Shown: positions 35,923 through 44,303 of the stretch, in pieces | How positions within the stretch are numbered: the stretch's first letter is position 1 | Layout: every line of letters starts with the position of its first letter | Source: Anaerolineae bacterium | GTDB lineage: Bacteria; Chloroflexota; Anaerolineae; Aggregatilineales; Phototrophicaceae | Assembly (NCBI GenBank): GCA_022824365.1 | Contig: JAJEAA010000029.1 | Coordinates: forward strand, 124,001 to 188,000 | Direction of reading: 5' to 3' | DNA: 64,000 nt | Position numbers and translations under genes: made by a program | Notes under the pieces: generated by a model | The model's database searches: none | Told to the model about the DNA's origin: nothing | The model's input: only the letters and a program-made list of their open reading frames with translations

Positions 35923-38421
35923 TCAACCGGTTCGCCCCGGACGCCTTGTTTCGTCGTCCACCTCCGCCATCAGTTTCAGCGCTTCGGCTTTCATGGTTTC
36001 TGGCAAGACGAAGTCTCTGCTGAAATAAACTGATTCGGGGAAGCGATAATTCCAGGCGCGGTAAAAATCCGCGCGCTGCCTGTCCCGGCTTAGATTGCAG
36101 TCGAAGCGCGCAAGAAATCCATTGGGCAGCGGACCATCGTTGCCGTGCTGTATGTGCGACAATCCCCAGGTGATGCCGCGTCCATCGCCATTGTCAGCGA
36201 AAGCGTCAGGCACGCAGGGGCCGGCAGCCACCGGCGGCGCGCTCACCTTTCCGACGACTTCGAAATTTATGCCGTCCGGCGCGAATTGCACCGTGTTCTT
36301 CTCGGGCCCTTCGTGGCTCGTGATCGCGACAATGCCGTCTCGATAGGGATACAAAAAGGTCTCATGCCCGCTGTTGGTTACCGGGTTCAGCGCTGACTTG
36401 ACGAAGGGACCAGCGGGATTATCAGCCATGGCGACGCCCCAACCGATGCCCAGATCGTGCCGATAAGTCCGGCCGTACTGCACGCCCTTGTAGTAGAGCC
36501 AGATCTGCCCGCGATATTTCAGCAGGTAGGGATCGTGAAGTTTATGCGAATCCCAGTCGCCGAAACTGGTGATGGCGTCCGCATCATCCGCGTCGCCGTC
36601 AAACGGGCCGCGACGCCCCGGACGCAGGACAGGCGCGTCCATTTTGGTCCAGGGTCCGTCAGGAGAATGAGCCCAAGCCATGGCGATTTGGTGGGGCGTC
36701 CTGTGTTTCCAGACTCCGCTGATTACCTGATAGTAGAGATAATATGTCTGCTCATGGACCAAGATATCAGGCGTGAAAACCGAGCGATCATCAAAGCTGC
36801 CTTTTGCGCCGCGGCGGACTGCCGGGCCCCGCTCCGTCCAGTGAAAACCATCAAAAGATGTAGCGTAATAAATATCCGCCATATCCCAGTCCCAGGCGGG
36901 CCTGGTTTCACTCGCCTCCGCGATGCCGCGCCAAGCGGCTTCGGTCTGCCGGCGCGTGTACCAGACATAGTATGCGTCGCCGACCTTGATCACTTTGGAT
37001 GGATCGCGCCGCGTTAAGCCCGCTTCCTTGCCGATCCCGGACAAGGCGGAATACTTGAAGGCGGAAAAGAAGTCGCTGCCCTGGTCTTTGTAGACGCCAA
37101 ATGTATCGTAGACCCGCCGCATCGCCTGGCTGATTGGCGCCTCCGGCCGCGCTTCCGGCGGGCGTTCCGGCTCGTTGGAATAGGTCAATTCCTCCATGTT
37201 CCGTTCGTTCAAAGCCAGGTCAGGCGAGAAATGTACTGCTTCGGGAAAGCGCAGGTTCGCGCCCCGAAAGCCGTTCCGTTCGCGATCGCGCCGCAAGTTG
37301 CAGTCAAAGCGCACGATATAAGAATTGCCCGTCTTCATTTCTTCGGTGGCGATGTGAGACAGCCCCCAGATGATTCCCTTGCCGTCCTTGGTATCGCAAT
37401 AGGAGTCGGGCGCGAAGGGACCAGCCGCCAGGGGCGGGAGCGTGACGTGGGCGACGACATCGAAGTTCAAGCCGTCCGGCGCGTATTGAATCGTATCTTT
37501 CTCGGGTCCGTCGTGGCCGCAAATAGCCAGCAGTCCCGCGCCGTATGGGAAGAGGCAGGTCTCGTGACCGCTGTTGGTAACTGGATTCAGCGGCGATTTG
37601 ATAAAGGGTCCTTCCGGCTTGTCGGCGATCGCCAGGCCCCAGCCGATGCCGCGCGAATATTTGGTGGTCCAGCCCATCGGCTGCCCCTTGTAGTAGAGCC
37701 AGTACTTGCCCTCGCGCATGAGGATGAAGGGATCATGCACTTTGTGGCTGTCCCAAGCGCCATAGCGCCGGACCTCGTCGTTGTCTTCTTCATCGCCCAG
37801 CCATTCGCCCGGTTCGCCGGGAACAAGCACCGGAGCTTCAGCGCGATGCCAGGGACCATCAGGCGAATCAGCCCAGGACATGCCAACTGTGTTGCGCGTC
37901 CGCGTTCGGTAGGGGTAATCGACGGCCTGATAATACAGATAGAATTTGTCGCCCGTCATCAGCACATCGGGCGTGAAGACAGAGCGTCCGTCATAGGCGT
38001 CCTTGGGACCTCGCCGCACCGCTAGGCCTTGTTCTTCCCAGTGGAAGCCGTCTTTTGAAGTGGCGTACCAGATCTCCGCCAGATCCCAATCGAATACGGG
38101 CGCATCCCAACTTTGGACGCGGTGGGGCGGTCTATTGCGATGGTCTCGGTCCTTTGCCGTCTTTCGCCGCGTGTACCAAACATAATAGGCGCCATCGATA
38201 CGCAAAACGGTCGTGGGATCGCGCCGCGTTAGGCCGGCTTCCTTGCCGATGCCGGTCAATCGACTGTATTTGAAGGTCGTGTAAAATTCGCTGGTCGAAT
38301 CTTGATAGCGTCCCCACTTGTGATAGAGACGTTCGCTGGCCGCGCTCAGGGCAGGCGCCGGCGGTCTTTCGCTCCCGGGCTCATCGGGGAGTCGCGGTAG
38401 ATCGCTGCTGACTTTGGTCAT
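35923..38421 (-). CDS. Tandem double-domain GH117-like glycoside hydrolase (832 aa)
   Basis: Two complete GH117-like five-bladed propellers lie head to tail. Equivalent residues are exactly 400 apart: RRDP Asp68/Asp473 (405 with a small insertion), LHDP/VHDP Asp230/Asp630, and NSGHE His286-Glu287 / His686-Glu687. In GH117 (3,6-anhydro-L-galactosidase, neoagarobiose hydrolase) the SGHE histidine has been proposed as general acid, with acidic residues of the other motifs in the active site. Both domains keep the YYVWYTRR, FTPD, YLYYQ and GPEK-T-Q-APDG motifs. No signal peptide is seen, so the enzyme should be cytoplasmic. The ATG lies three bases after the stop of the GMC oxidoreductase gene, so the two are co-transcribed. 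Single-domain enzymes are the norm, making the duplication notable. Confidence 0.85.
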   Translation of the reverse strand: MTKVSSDLPRLPDEPGSERPPAPALSAASERLYHKWGRYQDSTSEFYTTFKYSRLTGIGKEAGLTRRDPTTVLRIDGAYYVWYTRRKTAKDRDHRNRPPHRVQSWDAPVFDWDLAEIWYATSKDGFHWEEQGLAVRRGPKDAYDGRSVFTPDVLMTGDKFYLYYQAVDYPYRTRTRNTVGMSWADSPDGPWHRAEAPVLVPGEPGEWLGDEEDNDEVRRYGAWDSHKVHDPFILMREGKYWLYYKGQPMGWTTKYSRGIGWGLAIADKPEGPFIKSPLNPVTNSGHETCLFPYGAGLLAICGHDGPEKDTIQYAPDGLNFDVVAHVTLPPLAAGPFAPDSYCDTKDGKGIIWGLSHIATEEMKTGNSYIVRFDCNLRRDRERNGFRGANLRFPEAVHFSPDLALNERNMEELTYSNEPERPPEARPEAPISQAMRRVYDTFGVYKDQGSDFFSAFKYSALSGIGKEAGLTRRDPSKVIKVGDAYYVWYTRRQTEAAWRGIAEASETRPAWDWDMADIYYATSFDGFHWTERGPAVRRGAKGSFDDRSVFTPDILVHEQTYYLYYQVISGVWKHRTPHQIAMAWAHSPDGPWTKMDAPVLRPGRRGPFDGDADDADAITSFGDWDSHKLHDPYLLKYRGQIWLYYKGVQYGRTYRHDLGIGWGVAMADNPAGPFVKSALNPVTNSGHETFLYPYRDGIVAITSHEGPEKNTVQFAPDGINFEVVGKVSAPPVAAGPCVPDAFADNGDGRGITWGLSHIQHGNDGPLPNGFLARFDCNLSRDRQRADFYRAWNYRFPESVYFSRDFVLPETMKAEALKLMAEVDDETRRPGRTG

Positions 38422-38424
38422 GGG

Positions 38425-39999
38425 CTAGGCATCCTCAAGTATCATTGCGGCAGCTTTTTCGCCGATCATGCTGCAGGGCGCGTTTGTATTGGCGTTGATG
38501 ATATGCGGCATGATAGACGCGTCAGCCACGCGCAAGCTCTCAACGCCGTGAACGCGCAGCCGCTCATCGACAACGGCCATTCGATCGCCGCCCATCTTGC
38601 AGCTGCCGGCCGGATGATAGATTGTGGTGGCGAAATCTCGTATGAATTGGACGAGGGCATCATTCGATGCGACATCAGCGCCCGGCAAGAACTCGTCGCC
38701 GCGGTAGTGATCGAAGGCTGCGGCGGAAGCGATCTGGCGCCCCAGCTTGACGCCAGCCAGAAGCGCCTGAACATCATCATCGCAGCTGAGACAGGCGAAG
38801 TCTATGAGCGGCGGTGCCATCGGATCGGGCGACCGCAACTTTAGTTCGCCGACGCTCTTGGCGCCGACCAAGCCCGCGAGAATGGTAAAGCCATGGCCGG
38901 CGGGTGTTTCAAAGCCGTGTCTGATGAACCAGTCGGGACCAAAATGGTACTGCAATTCCGGCGCCGGCGAATCCGCGTTCAAGCGCAGGAAGCCGCCCGC
39001 CTCGCCCAGATTGGATGTCAGCAAGCCCATCCGGCTCTTTTGATATCGTCTGAACTGGCGCTCTGATTCCTTGCCGACCAGGCTTATTGGTTCTTTACAA
39101 TGATATGCCAGCGGCACCTGCATATGATCCATCAGATTTTGGCCGACGCCTGACAAGTCCTGGATTGGCTCGATGCCCATGTCCGACAGATGATCAGCCG
39201 AGCCTATGCCCGAAAGCATCAGCAGTTGCGGCGAATTGATCGCGCCGCCGCAGACGACGACTTCTTTATTGGCGCGCGCCGCCTTTTCCTCGCCCTCGCG
39301 CCGATACGAGACGCCGACGCAGCGTTTCCCCTCAAAGTTCAACTTGGTCGCTTGCGCATGGGGGAGAGCGGTGAAATTCGCTCGCGCCAGCGCGGGCCGT
39401 AAGTAGCCTATTGCCGCGCTATGCCGCTGGCCGTCTTTCTGCGTCACCTGATAAAGACCGAAGCCCTCTTGCTCGCCATCATTGAAATCGGCATTATGGC
39501 GAAAGCCCAATTCCAGCGCCGCCGCCACAAAGGCGCGACTCAGCGGATTGGGGTCCTGCGGATCCGCGACATTGATGGGACCGCCGACGCCGTGATGCGT
39601 CGACTCGCCGCGTTCCTGATGCTGCATCTTCCGGAAGTAGGGAAGCAGGTCCGCATAAGCCCAGCCGCTGTTGCCCTGCGCCGCCCAGCGGTCGTAATCC
39701 GAGGGATGCCCGCGTTGGTAAACCATGGCGTTGATCGAGCTGGTTCCGCCAAAGACCTTGCCTCGCGGCACGTACTCCCGGCGCCCATTAAGACCGGGTT
39801 GCGGCACAGTCACATAATCCCAATCGACATCGCTGTGAAAAAGATCCGAGAAGCGCGCGGGAATATGTATATTGGGATCGGTATCCGGTCCGCCGGCCTC
39901 GAGCAGCAGCACGGAATCACGTCCGCTCTCGCTCAGTCGGTTTGCCACCGCCGCGCCGGCCGACCCAGCGCCGATGACGATATAATCGGCTGCCAGCAT
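38425..39999 (-). CDS. GMC-family FAD-dependent oxidoreductase
   Basis: The 524-residue protein begins with an ADP-binding motif DYIVIGAGSAGAAVANRLSE. The GMC signatures PRGKVFGGTSSINAMVYQRG and GGAINSPQLLMLSGIG follow, and the C-terminal active-site segment YHPAGSCKMG provides the catalytic histidine. The second active-site position is Asn (NANTNAP), as in choline-dehydrogenase-like members. Known relatives oxidise primary alcohols, choline or sugars. Here it is the first gene of a two-gene unit with the double GH117 enzyme, so a sugar or anhydrosugar substrate is plausible but not shown. There is no secretion signal. The ATG at 39999 follows a 540-base intergenic region. Confidence 0.93.
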   Translation of the reverse strand: MLAADYIVIGAGSAGAAVANRLSESGRDSVLLLEAGGPDTDPNIHIPARFSDLFHSDVDWDYVTVPQPGLNGRREYVPRGKVFGGTSSINAMVYQRGHPSDYDRWAAQGNSGWAYADLLPYFRKMQHQERGESTHHGVGGPINVADPQDPNPLSRAFVAAALELGFRHNADFNDGEQEGFGLYQVTQKDGQRHSAAIGYLRPALARANFTALPHAQATKLNFEGKRCVGVSYRREGEEKAARANKEVVVCGGAINSPQLLMLSGIGSADHLSDMGIEPIQDLSGVGQNLMDHMQVPLAYHCKEPISLVGKESERQFRRYQKSRMGLLTSNLGEAGGFLRLNADSPAPELQYHFGPDWFIRHGFETPAGHGFTILAGLVGAKSVGELKLRSPDPMAPPLIDFACLSCDDDVQALLAGVKLGRQIASAAAFDHYRGDEFLPGADVASNDALVQFIRDFATTIYHPAGSCKMGGDRMAVVDERLRVHGVESLRVADASIMPHIINANTNAPCSMIGEKAAAMILEDA

Positions 40000-40125
40000 T
40001 ATCGCTCCCGCTTCTTCGGCGCTATCAAACCGGTCAGGGATTGCCGGAAGAGCGCTCTAAATGACCAAAAGCATCCCATAAAAACACTGAAACTCCGCAA
40101 CTATATAGATACAGTATGTATACGA

Positions 40126-40142
40126 GGGGGGGTGGGGTGGGG
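40126..40142 (+). other. G-rich tract, possible G-quadruplex
   Basis: Seven G, T, four G, T, four G occur in a row on the plus strand, between the divergent GMC and GH117 genes. The G7 run can supply two of the four G tracts needed for an intramolecular quadruplex. Confidence 0.5.
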
Positions 40143-40161
40143 TATCCTGGAAAACTTTTTT

Positions 40162-40193
40162 TGGCAATCTGGCAATCTGGCCATTTGGCAGCA
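40162..40193 (+). repeat. Short tandem repeat, 8-bp unit
   Basis: Four consecutive 8-base units start TGGC: TGGCAATC twice, then TGGCCATT and TGGCAGCA. They follow a run of seven T. Function unknown. Confidence 0.55.
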
Positions 40194-40266
40194 GGGGATG
40201 CCGGCGGGGACATTTGGGTCGAGCGGCAAAGGTTCGGTTGGCATGCGTAGTTTCGTGTCTGGCGAG

Positions 40267-40287
40267 TGTACTTGGCATTATAGTACA
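40267..40287. promoter_or_regulatory. Inverted repeat TGTACT-N9-AGTACA
   Basis: A perfect 6-bp inverted repeat with a 9-base spacer. It overlaps a plus-strand promoter-like pair (TTGGCA 40272-40277, TATCAT 40295-40300, 17 apart) and, on the minus strand, contains TATAAT. It may be a control site for the GMC/GH117 side of the divergent region; weak evidence. The remainder of 40000-40426 shows no gene. Confidence 0.3.
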
Positions 40288-40426
40288 AAGATTCTATCAT
40301 GGGCGACTATATGTTCGCATATTGAAGGAATCTAAGGCGGGGGCGAAGAGGCGGGCTGAGTTGAGCGGTCGCCCTTAGAGATGGCTTAGCAGGCGGCAAA
40401 TTCAGCACTTCCCCAGTCATTTTGAT

Positions 40427-40455
40427 TTGACGCAATTATGTCTATTGTCTACAAT
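40427..40455 (+). promoter_or_regulatory. Promoter with TTGT-NN-ACAA operator, GH117 gene
   Basis: TTGACG (40427-40432) and TACAAT (40450-40455) are 17 bases apart. The palindrome TTGTCTACAA (40445-40454) covers the -10. The same layout occurs at 56461-56489. The half-sites and spacing suit a FadR-type GntR dimer such as the regulator encoded at 43650-44258. Confidence 0.75.
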
Positions 40456-40540
40456 TTACAGATTGTACATTGATGCGCATAGCCAGGCAATTCTTTGGCA
40501 GGCGCGCGTTACCCGCTAATGGCTTAATTCAGGAGGAATA

Positions 40541-41767
40541 ATGAGTGAATCAAAGGGGGCATTCCCCGGCAAGTTGCCGCTGGAAAAACCGACTGACCGT
40601 CCGCTGAGCGCTGCGATGGCGCGGGTCTACGATATGTGGACGCCAAAGCAAGATATCGGCAATCCATTCTATACAACCTTCCGGTATTCGCCGGTCACGG
40701 GAATCGGGAAAGATGAGAGCGAGCTGTCTGTGTCCCGGCGGGATCCTTCGAAAGTTCTCAAGATTGGCGATACCTACTACGTTTGGTATACGCGGCGGCG
40801 GACGAAGCATATGCCGGTCGGGCGCTTTAATATTGACCAGGGAGATGAGGAAACCCCGGTCGTGGATTGGGATCTGGCCGACATCTGTTACGCCACCTCA
40901 AAAGACGGTTTTGATTGGGTGGAGCAGGGCGTCGCGGTACCGCGCGCGCCAAAAGGCTCCTATGGCGACCGCTCGCTTTCCACGCCCGATATCCTGGTTT
41001 TCAACGGACGCTACTACCTTTACTATCAGACCTTTACCACAATGTGGCGTCAGAACGACTGCGTCAATGTCAGCGCCGCCTGGTCGGATTCCCCTGATGG
41101 TCCGTGGACGCGTCTTGACCGACCGGTGGTACCGCAAGGCGCGGCCGGCGAATGGGACAGTTGCGCCATTCACGATCCTTATCCCTTGGTCTACCAAGGC
41201 AAGATTTGGCTCTATTACAAAGCCTCGCCCGTCGATAAGTCGCCCGGCAATTTGAGGCTGGCGCAAGGCGTGGCGATCGCCGAGCATCCCGAAGGACCCT
41301 TTGTGAAATCCGAGTTGAATCCGGTGACCAATTCCGGTCATGAAACCATGTTATGGCCTTATGAAGGGGGCATCGCCGCCTTGCTCATCCAGGATGGCCC
41401 GGAGAAAGATACTGTGCAATTCGCGCCGGATGGATTGAATTTTGTGCCGAAGGCGCACGTCCAGCTTGCGCCTCACGCGCCCGGTCCCTTCTGTCCTGAC
41501 GCGTTCGCGGATAACGGCGACGGACGCGGCATCACCTGGGGGCTGAGCCATATTCATCCGCAAAAGCCCAACACCAATAAAGGTTTGTACATTGTTCGCT
41601 TTGATTGCGAACTATCGCGAGACAGCAACCGGCCGGAGTTCAAGCGCAGCAATCTTCACTGGCACGAAGACAGCTGGTTTCAACCGATTGCTCAGCTTCC
41701 CGACGAGTGGCGCAAGCAGATCCTGGAGGATCAATCCGAGTTTGACGAGCCTACTATTGGGACCTGA
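40541..41767 (+). CDS. GH117-like glycoside hydrolase
   Basis: A single-domain, 408-residue GH117-like enzyme. Key positions are Asp68 in SRRDPSK, Asp212 in AIHDPYP and His267-Glu268 in TNSGHET, with YYVWYTRR, STPDIL and GPEKDTVQFAPDG also conserved. GH117 members release alpha-1,3-linked 3,6-anhydro-L-galactose from the non-reducing end of agar-derived oligosaccharides. No signal peptide is seen, so action on imported oligosaccharides in the cytoplasm is likely. AGGAGGAAT precedes the ATG. It has its own operator-covered promoter and lies divergent from the GMC/GH117 pair and convergent with the SDR gene. It resembles the two domains of the 832-residue protein more than the pair at 50-52 kb. 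Activity on another anhydro- or deoxy-sugar cannot be excluded. Confidence 0.87.
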   Translation: MSESKGAFPGKLPLEKPTDRPLSAAMARVYDMWTPKQDIGNPFYTTFRYSPVTGIGKDESELSVSRRDPSKVLKIGDTYYVWYTRRRTKHMPVGRFNIDQGDEETPVVDWDLADICYATSKDGFDWVEQGVAVPRAPKGSYGDRSLSTPDILVFNGRYYLYYQTFTTMWRQNDCVNVSAAWSDSPDGPWTRLDRPVVPQGAAGEWDSCAIHDPYPLVYQGKIWLYYKASPVDKSPGNLRLAQGVAIAEHPEGPFVKSELNPVTNSGHETMLWPYEGGIAALLIQDGPEKDTVQFAPDGLNFVPKAHVQLAPHAPGPFCPDAFADNGDGRGITWGLSHIHPQKPNTNKGLYIVRFDCELSRDSNRPEFKRSNLHWHEDSWFQPIAQLPDEWRKQILEDQSEFDEPTIGT

Positions 41768-41804
41768 CCTGTTGGCGGATATTGTCGCGCAACTGTTGTC
41801 CGGG

Positions 41805-42575
41805 CTAGCGCCCCATCCAGCCGCCATCAACCACCAGGATTTCGCCGTTCACAAAGTCAGAAGCGGCTGACGCCAGGAAAACCGCCGGTCCTTTGAAGTC
41901 AGCGATATCGCCCCAGCGCCCGGCTGGAATGCGATCGAGGATGGCGCGATAACGGTCGGGGTCGTTCTGCAGCGCTTCGGTGACATCGGTGCGGACATAA
42001 CCGGGGGCGATGGCGTTCACTTGCAGGCCGCGGCCCGCCCATTCATTCGCGAAGGCTTTGGTCAATTGCCCGACGCCGCCTTTGCTCGCGGCATAACTCG
42101 GTACGGTGATGCCGCCTTGAAACGTCAATAAGGATGCGGTGAAGATGATTTTGCCGTGGCCGCGTTCAAGCATCCCCTTGCCGATCTCGCGACTGAGCAG
42201 GAATTGGGCGCTGAGATTGGTCTCGATGATTTTGTCCCAATACTCGTCCGGATGATTCGCAGCCGGCTCGCGGAGCACAGCGCCGGCGTTATTGATTAGG
42301 ATGTCTATAACCGGATGGTCTTCTGTCACTTGTTCAATAAAGCGATAGAGGTCATCGCGTCGGGAAAAATCACAGCGATAGCCGGCAAAGCGCCGACCGA
42401 GCGCCGTCACTTCTTTTTCGATATCGCTGCCGCTTTCTTCAAGATTGGCGCTGACCGCGATGATATCGGCGCCCGCTTCCGCCAGGGCGATCGCCATCGC
42501 CAACCCAATACCGCGGCGCGCTCCGGTAACCAGCGCCACCTTGCCATCCAGCCGAAAACTATCCAGTACGTTCAT
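41805..42575 (-). CDS. KduD-like short-chain dehydrogenase/reductase
   Basis: A 256-residue SDR with the NAD(P) motif TGARRGIGLAMA (about residues 17-28), the NNAG motif, and the catalytic Ser-Tyr-Lys (S in FTASLL, YAASK). The start MNVLDSFRLDGKVALVTGA and the IPAGRWGDIADFKGPAVFLAS...LVVDGGWMGR end closely follow KduD, the 2-dehydro-3-deoxy-D-gluconate 5-dehydrogenase that interconverts 2,5-diketo-3-deoxygluconate and KDG. In this locus it could perform the second half of a C5 inversion of 2-keto-3-deoxy-L-galactonate. The gene follows the zinc dehydrogenase without a gap (its ATG directly follows the stop), so both are co-translated. It is the last gene of the oppBC-gntR-adh-sdr unit. Confidence 0.9.
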   Translation of the reverse strand: MNVLDSFRLDGKVALVTGARRGIGLAMAIALAEAGADIIAVSANLEESGSDIEKEVTALGRRFAGYRCDFSRRDDLYRFIEQVTEDHPVIDILINNAGAVLREPAANHPDEYWDKIIETNLSAQFLLSREIGKGMLERGHGKIIFTASLLTFQGGITVPSYAASKGGVGQLTKAFANEWAGRGLQVNAIAPGYVRTDVTEALQNDPDRYRAILDRIPAGRWGDIADFKGPAVFLASAASDFVNGEILVVDGGWMGR

Positions 42576-43592
42576 TCACAGCTCCAGGAGAATCTTCATA
42601 ACGCGGCCGCCCGATTCCATATCCTCGAAACCGGATTTCAGCGCGCTCAACGGACGGATATCGGTGATTAGATCATCAAGCGGCAATGCGCCGGAGGCGG
42701 CCAACTCGATAGCGGCAGTGAAGTCTTGCGACTCATATACGCGCACGCCTTGCAAGCGCAATTCGCGCCAGAAAAATTGAAAGAGATCCAGCTCGGGCTT
42801 TTGCGCGAAGATCGCCACCACGACCGCCAATCCGCGCGTCCGCAATAATTCGGTCATGACCGCCGCCCCCGCTTGCGAGCCGGACACTTCGAATACGATA
42901 TCGGCGCCGGCGCCATCCGTCTCTTCCATAACCAGTTTGGCCAAGTCGGTTTGAGTGGGATTGATGGCTGCCAAACCCAAGTTTCGCGCGATCTCGACAC
43001 GGAAGGGGTTAATCTCGGATACGAGCACTTCGGCTCCATAGTGCTTTGCTACCAGGGCAACCAGCATTCCGATTGGTCCACCGCCCAAGACGACCGCCTG
43101 ATCACCTGGCTTGACGCCGGCCAGGCGCACATCATGCGCGGCGACCGCCAGCGGCTCGATCAAGGCGCCGTGCTTCATCGACAGATGCGCGGGCAACTTG
43201 TGCAAGGTGTAGGCCGGCACGGTCCAGTAGTTCTGGAACGCGCCCGGCGTGTCTATGCCGAGAAAGTTCAGATTGCGGCAGATATGGCTGTGCCCGGCAT
43301 GACAGGCAGGGCAGTCGCCACAAGGCGCGAGCGGCATGACAACAACCTTGTCGCCAGCAGCGACATCGGAAACGCCATCGCCGACTCTTTGCACCGTCGC
43401 CGACATCTCGTGCCCCATAACCAGCGGCATCTTCACACGCGCGTCCATCGCGCCGTGATAGATGTGCAGGTCGGTGCCGCAGATGCCACAGTGCGACACT
43501 CTCAGTTGAACCTCGCCGGGTCCCGGCTCAATCATCTCACCTGGACCCTGGCGAATTATATGATTGCCTTCGTAGTAGGCTGCTTGCGCCAT
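42576..43592 (-). CDS. Zinc-dependent medium-chain sugar-acid/alcohol dehydrogenase
   Basis: A 338-residue MDR enzyme of the threonine/sorbitol/L-galactonate dehydrogenase group. Catalytic zinc ligands lie in SHCGICGTDLH and MGHEMS. The structural zinc site has four cysteines (CGDCPACHAGHSHIC). The NAD-binding loop is VLGGGPIGML, and the acidic residue in VSEINPFR indicates NAD preference. Relatives such as L-galactonate 5-dehydrogenase oxidise the C5 hydroxyl of sugar acids. Placed between a GntR regulator and a KduD-like SDR, it is a good candidate to oxidise 2-keto-3-deoxy-L-galactonate at C5, which is inference. It is transcribed with oppBC and gntR. Confidence 0.9.
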   Translation of the reverse strand: MAQAAYYEGNHIIRQGPGEMIEPGPGEVQLRVSHCGICGTDLHIYHGAMDARVKMPLVMGHEMSATVQRVGDGVSDVAAGDKVVVMPLAPCGDCPACHAGHSHICRNLNFLGIDTPGAFQNYWTVPAYTLHKLPAHLSMKHGALIEPLAVAAHDVRLAGVKPGDQAVVLGGGPIGMLVALVAKHYGAEVLVSEINPFRVEIARNLGLAAINPTQTDLAKLVMEETDGAGADIVFEVSGSQAGAAVMTELLRTRGLAVVVAIFAQKPELDLFQFFWRELRLQGVRVYESQDFTAAIELAASGALPLDDLITDIRPLSALKSGFEDMESGGRVMKILLEL

Positions 43593-43649
43593 TTCATTGT
43601 CCTCTATTGGAGAAACTCAATTGCCTTCGCCGAGCCGCGGGAAGCCGCG

Positions 43650-44258
43650 TCACTGAATGTTGGTTTCGAGAGCGTCAAGCGCGGCCGTTTTATCGCCGGC
43701 CTGTATGGCATCCAGAATACGTTTGTGCTCGCGATAGCTGTCCATGATGTCATCCAGGCGATTGTAATGCATCATCATTCGCATCGCTATCGGCTGCCAC
43801 AAGGCGAAGAGGTCCTTGTCATCATGGCTGCGGATGATCGCCTGATGAAAGCGTAAATCGTGCTCAGTCAGGGCGTCGACATCGTTGGACTCGCAGGCTG
43901 CTTTGATATCCGCCAGAATATCTTCCCAGTAGGACAGATCGTCTGCTGTGATCCGCTCAAATATGCTCTTCAGCACGAAGGTCTCGATCGTGCGGCGCAG
44001 CCTTACAACCAGCGGGCGCACTTCCACACTCGGGTTCTGCGCCACGCGCACGCCTTTGTTCGGCTCCAGGACCAGCAGCCCTTGCTGCGTCAACTGGCGG
44101 AAAGCTTCGCGCACTGGTCCGCGACTTACACCGAAGCGCTCCGACAGATCAACCTCGCGCAAAGGATCGCCCGGCTTTAGCTTGCTCGAAAGCACCTCCT
44201 GCCGCAATCGGGCAGCGATCTGCTCAGGAAGGGTGCGATAGATTTCAGACGTTGACAT
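43650..44258 (-). CDS. GntR-family transcriptional regulator, FadR/FCD type
   Basis: The 202-residue protein has a winged helix with the GntR signature LREVDLSERFGVSRGPVREAFRQLTQQGLL (about residues 33-62). An all-helical FCD effector domain follows, where DLRFHQAII and later His residues would bind a metal that coordinates a sugar-acid ligand. FadR-type relatives (UxuR, ExuR, DgoR, LgoR-like) respond to aldonates and uronates and bind TTGT-NN-ACAA-type palindromes. Four copies of that palindrome lie in front of the transport and degradation genes here. The gene sits inside the oppBC-adh-sdr operon, so it probably represses its own transcript until an inducer such as an anhydrosugar acid appears. 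Confidence 0.92.
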   Translation of the reverse strand: MSTSEIYRTLPEQIAARLRQEVLSSKLKPGDPLREVDLSERFGVSRGPVREAFRQLTQQGLLVLEPNKGVRVAQNPSVEVRPLVVRLRRTIETFVLKSIFERITADDLSYWEDILADIKAACESNDVDALTEHDLRFHQAIIRSHDDKDLFALWQPIAMRMMMHYNRLDDIMDSYREHKRILDAIQAGDKTAALDALETNIQ

Positions 44259-44303
44259 CGGCTCTTCTCTACTCGTCGAACTGATAGAAGCGCATTTCCA
44301 GGA

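Noticed and set aside
40162..40193. CRISPR-like direct repeats
   Set aside because: The units are 8 bases, contiguous and degrade after two copies; no spacers of uniform length and no cas genes.
39421..40335. A 304-codon plus-strand frame entering the GMC/GH117 intergenic region
   Set aside because: Mostly antisense to the GMC gene, and its tail is translated from the G-rich tract and repeats; no ribosome binding site.
42873..43856. A 327-codon plus-strand frame over the zinc dehydrogenase and GntR genes
   Set aside because: Antisense to two clear families and crosses their boundary; composition is that of a mirror frame.
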